The notes under the pieces are model-generated. The model was not told the DNA's origin and ran no database searches. It saw nothing but the letters and a program-made list of their open reading frames with translations. The translations under genes were made by a program, and so were the position numbers. From positions 38,600,360 to 38,664,359 of the forward strand of contig JAPFBE010000003.1 of NCBI GenBank assembly GCA_034336665.1: 64,000 bases of DNA, given 5' to 3'. Below are positions 59,176-64,000 of this stretch, one piece after another. How positions within the stretch are numbered: the first letter of the stretch is position 1; the number at the start of each line of letters is the position of its first letter. Origin of the DNA: Luscinia megarhynchos (Eukaryota; Chordata; Aves; Passeriformes; Turdidae).

Positions 59176-62100
59176 TAAAAAACCACTTCTAATTATAGCT
59201 ACATCTCTGTAATTTTCAGTTATGCTTTTAAAACTTTAAAAAAATTGCAGTCTCAAACTATTTAATTTATTAACTTAGTGAAAAAAAATGGGAACTAAGT
59301 ATGACATAGGACTTATTCGGAACCATTCAGGCCCATGCACTAATCTCAAACTGCAAGGTACATTTTTTTTAGCTGTCAGAAAAACACAGTTAAAAAACAT
59401 TTCCTTTTTTAATTTTTCTGTAGGCATTCAGTAATGCCCATTCAGTAACAGCTAATTCAATAGCAAAATAAAGAGTAAAGCTAATTTAGTAACAGCTACT
59501 GCTTGCAGAAGAAATTTGCATGTGGGATGACAGTCATAAGTAGAAATGTAAGTCTCAAATCATCCTTCCTAGTTCTGCGAAAGGCTGATTAGGGGTACAG
59601 TTATCCTAAGTACTTGCAGTGGTTTTCAGAAAGAGATAGGTGCCTAGCAATGTCAATTCTGATCTCTGGTGGTCCAAATCATGGCTGGGAGGGTCTCAAT
59701 CCTTCCACTGACTGGATACAGAATGATCTAAAGTCAGATACTCCTGCAGGTATCTAGGCTGCACCATGATGAATCTGGGTCAGAATGTTGTTTTTATAAA
59801 GCAAGAGTTAACTAAACAGCATGCTTGTCCTCTCTTCATTAAAGTATTATGTTTAAAAGGAAAACAGGATAATGGTGTGTATATGGGCACACAAACACTG
59901 AACCACGTGAGAAATGCCACACGCTCACTGCTTGTCAGTGTGCAGCTGTACTTCAGGTTGCTAGGAATTTGAATTCTTGAAGGAAAAAAATGCCTTTTTC
60001 TTTCCCTGTAACAGCAAAGGGTAACATGAAGTTGGCTTCTCTGCCTGTTCTCTCTGAGGCTTATTTTCCCCCTGCTAATTTGCAGTGTTGAGCTAAAGTC
60101 CAGAAAAAGAAACCAATTTTAATGCCATTGAATATACCCTATTCACTGACTCTCTTTCCACCCACAGGTTTCAACAGATAGGAAATACCAGTAATTACAG
60201 CTTTGTCCCCATGTTCTCTTTTCCAATTCTGCTAGATGAAATTTGCCTCTAGCATTCTTTTGATTTTCTCTCACATGAATATAAAGAAAACAAGACTTTC
60301 TATAAACACCATTTGCTTTGATAGCATTAATCTGGGGATTAATTTAGTCATAGATCTAAATTTTCTTTTTGGCTAATTTTCTCAACAATCTCACACTTCC
60401 AGCTGCACTTAGATTTCCAGTAGCTCAACTCTGTGGGACCAAGGGCCTGCTCTTAAGGAAGCTTGCAGCATGGATGGGAACAGTGGTGCGTGGGTAATGC
60501 AAGGCTGGGATTTGCACCCACTGCATTCAGTGGCTGTGCTTCCTGCTCACAATGCAGCCATGTAGATCATTCAGAGGGAGCCTTCTCAGAAACCTGTAAG
60601 GGAACTCTGCCATCAGGCTAACCAAATGTGTCAGACCTGCCTTGGGAAGGGACAGGCCCTCCAGGCCAAGGCTGATGGAGAAGTGGGGAGGAAGACCATG
60701 AGAAGCAGAGCTGCAGATCATGGGCACACTCTCCAGGTAACAATACCTGGATGCAAATATCTCAGCTGGGATGAGAAGTGGGTGAATGGAGGACAGCAGT
60801 GGCACTCAACAGACAGCAGACTGGAAGTGCAGCCCTGCTGAGGAACAGGCAGATTTGTGGGCCAAAGACTGTGCCCCTGTTTAAAGCAACGCTGCACAGA
60901 TTCTGCTGTGCCTATTCAGTGCCATCCTTCTTGCAGCCACACAGAGAATGTGTTGAAGGCAAAGCCCTGTGAGAACTAGGGTGACTTTGGCACTCACCAG
61001 TCTGCAGAGCACGGGAGCTGTAAGGGCACTTTGGCTGCTCCACGCTGTACAGCTGTGAAGGCAGCACAACACAGCAGAAGGGTTTGTAAGTACAAAATGC
61101 CTGTACTCCCTCAGCCTGATTGCTCTACAGCTCTGTCAGGGCAGACTACCAAGGAGGAATCAAGAAGAAAGTGAATGGGCAGTGTTCCCTGATTGGGTCA
61201 TCATGCAGACTATTTAAAAGTCCTTCCCTACTGACTGGCAAGCAAGGAAAGACTCAAGGTTTCTCCTTCTGGCATGACATTCACAATGACATTCAATGCT
61301 CTATTAGGACAGTAGTAGCATTTTTAGAAACTAACAGCAATTTATGCAAGATGCAGGCCAAGTTGAATAAGGTCTTAACAGCTCTACTTAAAATTTCAGT
61401 ATATCCTAAAGTGCTGTGAGGATGGAAAAAAGAAGATTTGGCAAATATAGAAAACAGCTGCAAGTGAATTAAAATTATAAAGAGCTGCCAGGCTGCTAGG
61501 TGTTTCGGGTTTTTTTCCTCAGAAAGTAATGGCAAATAATAGTCTTGGAAAAATGGGAATTCAGAATGATCAGCTCCAAGTGATGCAAGGATCCAGCTTA
61601 CAGGCAAGAGAAGCCATAAGGCATAGCTGACAGAGAACAGTCATTTTCACAGGTCAGGACACGAAGATACAGGGTTGTGATAAAGGAGGGCAAATCAGTT
61701 GTGCAATAAGAATAACAAATGCAACAAATTTCCAGGTGGTTGTGGAGAGACTGAAGAGATGCAGAACCAAACTTTGTGACATGCCAGTCTGTCAGATTTT
61801 ATGCTTGAACTTCCTTTTAGATAAATGCAGCCACTCCAGCACAGCTCAGACCTAACAAAGTTCAACCTGTGATTGAGGGCTCTTCTTTGACAGCTTGGAA
61901 TACAACCCTGGCTCCATGCTGCCATGGATCTCAAACATGGGTCTTGTTATATCTGTATGTCTTCCTTAAATATTTCCTTTAGTCTATAAGAAATGACATG
62001 TATCAAGTCACAGAAGTAGTCTCAGCATTGGGCTGCCATTTGCCATGGCAAAAGATGAACACATCAATGCAGTGTTTCCTAGAACATGAAGACCTTCTGC

Positions 62101-64000
62101 TGTATTCAGGAACATTTACTCTGTGAAACTTTTGGGAATAGTCAAGAGCTTGGTGAATCTGTAAGACCATTTCATAACCAGAGTAATTCTGTTTTTTAGT
62201 GGCAAGAAGCATTTTACCTTTCTAGGTAAACTCTAGAAGTTAAATGGACAGGATTCAGGATCCATGATTTCAGTGTTGTCTGGGGAATCAATACTTTCTG
62301 TTGGAACAAGGAGAGGGGAAGAAATGATACAGGTGCTAGTGTTTATCATGGGTATAATGGAATTGTGTTATATATGGAATTATGTTGACTTTGACTACAC
62401 AGGGGATAGAGAGGATGGCAAGTGAGGTACCCTTATGTTTTTCCATAAGATCAGGGAATGTTAAGTTTTATACTTCTTCATTGGTATTGAAACCTTTTTA
62501 TACCATACACAATGTTACATGGGATTTTACTCTCACCATAATTTTTTTCTTTATGTTCCACTGGATTAAGGAGCAAAATAAGCAGGATAAAACTATCATG
62601 ATACAGAACATTTAAGGCACCTCATAGTAATGTCACACAATTATTACTGAGTTGTGTATTGTAAAGTACTTGAGTTAATTAAAGTCAAACAGTAATTGTT
62701 CTGGGACATGTGGGACAATGATCAGACAAACTAGTCCCCTTTGGCTGGCAATACAGAAGAATTAGATGTACTCCTGCATCTGGGAATGCTCACAGCTTTT
62801 TCCTCATCATTTTCTCCATCTGTAGTTACCTGTGCCTCTAACCACATCCATCCTTAGTGAGCAATGAGCTCACTAAGATGGTTACTGCAAACCCTCAGTT
62901 CTTAGACCACTGTAATCTATTAATCAATTATCTGCATTGGTACTGAATATGAAGATTGGTTTTCCTAAGACATAGGAATTATGTAAATTTTGAAGTACCA
63001 AATACCTCCTGTAAGTTCCAAAATGTCTACTGGCTCCCTGTCTGTTGGAAGACGGGATTACAAGCATGAGCATTGGTTTTGAGAAATCTGTGCTCTATTT
63101 TTAGAACCACTGCCATTGTCCACTCAATCAGTGTCCAGCCTTTGCTAATACACCTTTGATTTGATGCCTTGATCTCACCATACATGTAGCCAACAACTTC
63201 AACTCCCATGTGACAATTGCCAGGATTTTCTCCAAGACATTTATATAAGTTACATTAAGATGGTGACTTGTCTACAGCAGAAAGAAAAACCCAATTGTCT
63301 TGCATCAGATGAAAGAATATAGCTAATAGTGCTAGGTTTATTTGTGTGTGTCCATACATGGGCTGTCCTTGGCCACTGTGTAGAGACAGCTGATTTTTTC
63401 AAAAGCAGCTTACTCTGGGAATCCAGTCAGGCTACTTAGATAATAGGCTTGAAGGTGCTGGGGAATCCTGGTGAATAGGTAAGGCTTTGGTATGGGGGAC
63501 ATTCTAGGTAGCTAGACCAGTGGAAAAAAAGGAAAAGCAGGACAAGATAATGTTCCAGGAAACTGCAATATGGACAAGAAATCACCTGCTGCTGAATTTT
63601 GAATTAAGTATGGGTCTAAAGTAGGGATTATCTAATGTTTATGGATTGCCAAAACCCCTCTTCCACTAAGGGGACTACTGATTGTATGACAGTCTCACAA
63701 GTGAGGGGAGGTCCTAGGACAGTACTCTGCTTTCACAGAGTTAGAAACACTGCCCCACTGATAAAGATTGTTTTTTTTCCCAATTACTTTTCTTAACAAT
63801 TTTGCAATACTTTCCTTGGCAGACCAAATCCCTGCAGAGTGTGTGGCAGTCTTATTATCTCCTTGTCCTACTGGGCTGTCTTGGGAGGGGATGTGCATCT
63901 AGGACCTGGGGGAAATGGGCATAAGGGGACCAACAAGCCACCACCCTTCTCTTCTCCACCCCCTGCATCATTAGGAGATGTCGTGAGTCAAACAGAGCTC
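57407..64000 (-). other. CLYBL: CLYBL last intron (partial)
   Basis: The intron upstream of the terminal exon continues to the end of the window. I looked for the preceding CLYBL exon (the segment around GKQVIHPNQ and WAEELI) on the minus strand and did not find it. Content is CpG-poor, moderately AT-rich DNA with an AAT repeat at 59135-59170 and no other distinct feature. CLYBL introns are very long in mammals, so this is expected. Confidence 0.75.
59135..59170. repeat. (AAT)n microsatellite
   Basis: About 12 AAT units followed by an A-rich stretch, inside the CLYBL intron. Confidence 0.93.

Noticed and set aside
57407..64000. Upstream CLYBL exons
   Set aside because: Minus-strand translation was searched by eye for the segments expected before the terminal exon; none was found with a matching donor site.

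Overview
The window is vertebrate nuclear DNA, most likely from a bird. It holds the head-to-head ZIC2/ZIC5 locus and the 3' end of CLYBL. Evidence is direct translation: ZIC2 lies on the minus strand in three coding exons (5581-6584, 3673-3836, 3223-3477), ZIC5 on the plus strand in two (15929-17145, 22027-22478), and the terminal CLYBL exon is on the minus strand at 57311-57406. The order ZIC2-ZIC5-CLYBL, with ZIC5 and CLYBL converging, matches human 13q32 in reverse. The bird assignment is inference, from compact spacing, strong CpG islands, a few faint CR1-like fragments and the shortened homopolymer tracts of both ZIC proteins. Another sauropsid is possible.

Layout. 1-1889: flank downstream of ZIC2. 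1890-3222: probable ZIC2 3' UTR. 3223-6584: ZIC2 exons and two introns. 6585-15928: about 9.3 kb shared divergent upstream region with CpG-island promoters at both ends and a 650-bp polypyrimidine microsatellite in the middle. 15929-22478: ZIC5, split by a 4.9-kb intron. 22479 to about 24430 or 24670: AT-rich ZIC5 3' UTR. About 24.7-33.7 kb: gene-free DNA studded with orphan CpG islands and enhancer-like AT-rich blocks. 33.7-52.9 kb: CpG-poor gene desert with two long AAAG-type arrays. 53.2-56.0 kb: a second orphan CpG-island cluster. 56.6-64 kb: CLYBL 3' UTR, last exon and part of its last intron.

Function. ZIC2 and ZIC5 are GLI-related five-C2H2-finger transcription factors of dorsal neural tube, forebrain and neural crest; sharing a divergent regulatory region is consistent with their known co-expression. 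CLYBL is an unrelated mitochondrial citramalyl-CoA lyase whose body may act as a bystander for ZIC enhancers.

Main oddities. As written, the first exons of both ZIC genes carry indels (one in ZIC2, two in ZIC5) that break otherwise intact frames, probably consensus errors in GC-rich sequence. The shared upstream region carries a long GGAA array joined to a GGGAA array. A 20-base motif, GTTAGGATTNCTATGGCAAT, occurs twice 855 bp apart downstream of ZIC5. No undescribed protein system was found; the novelty here, if any, is regulatory.
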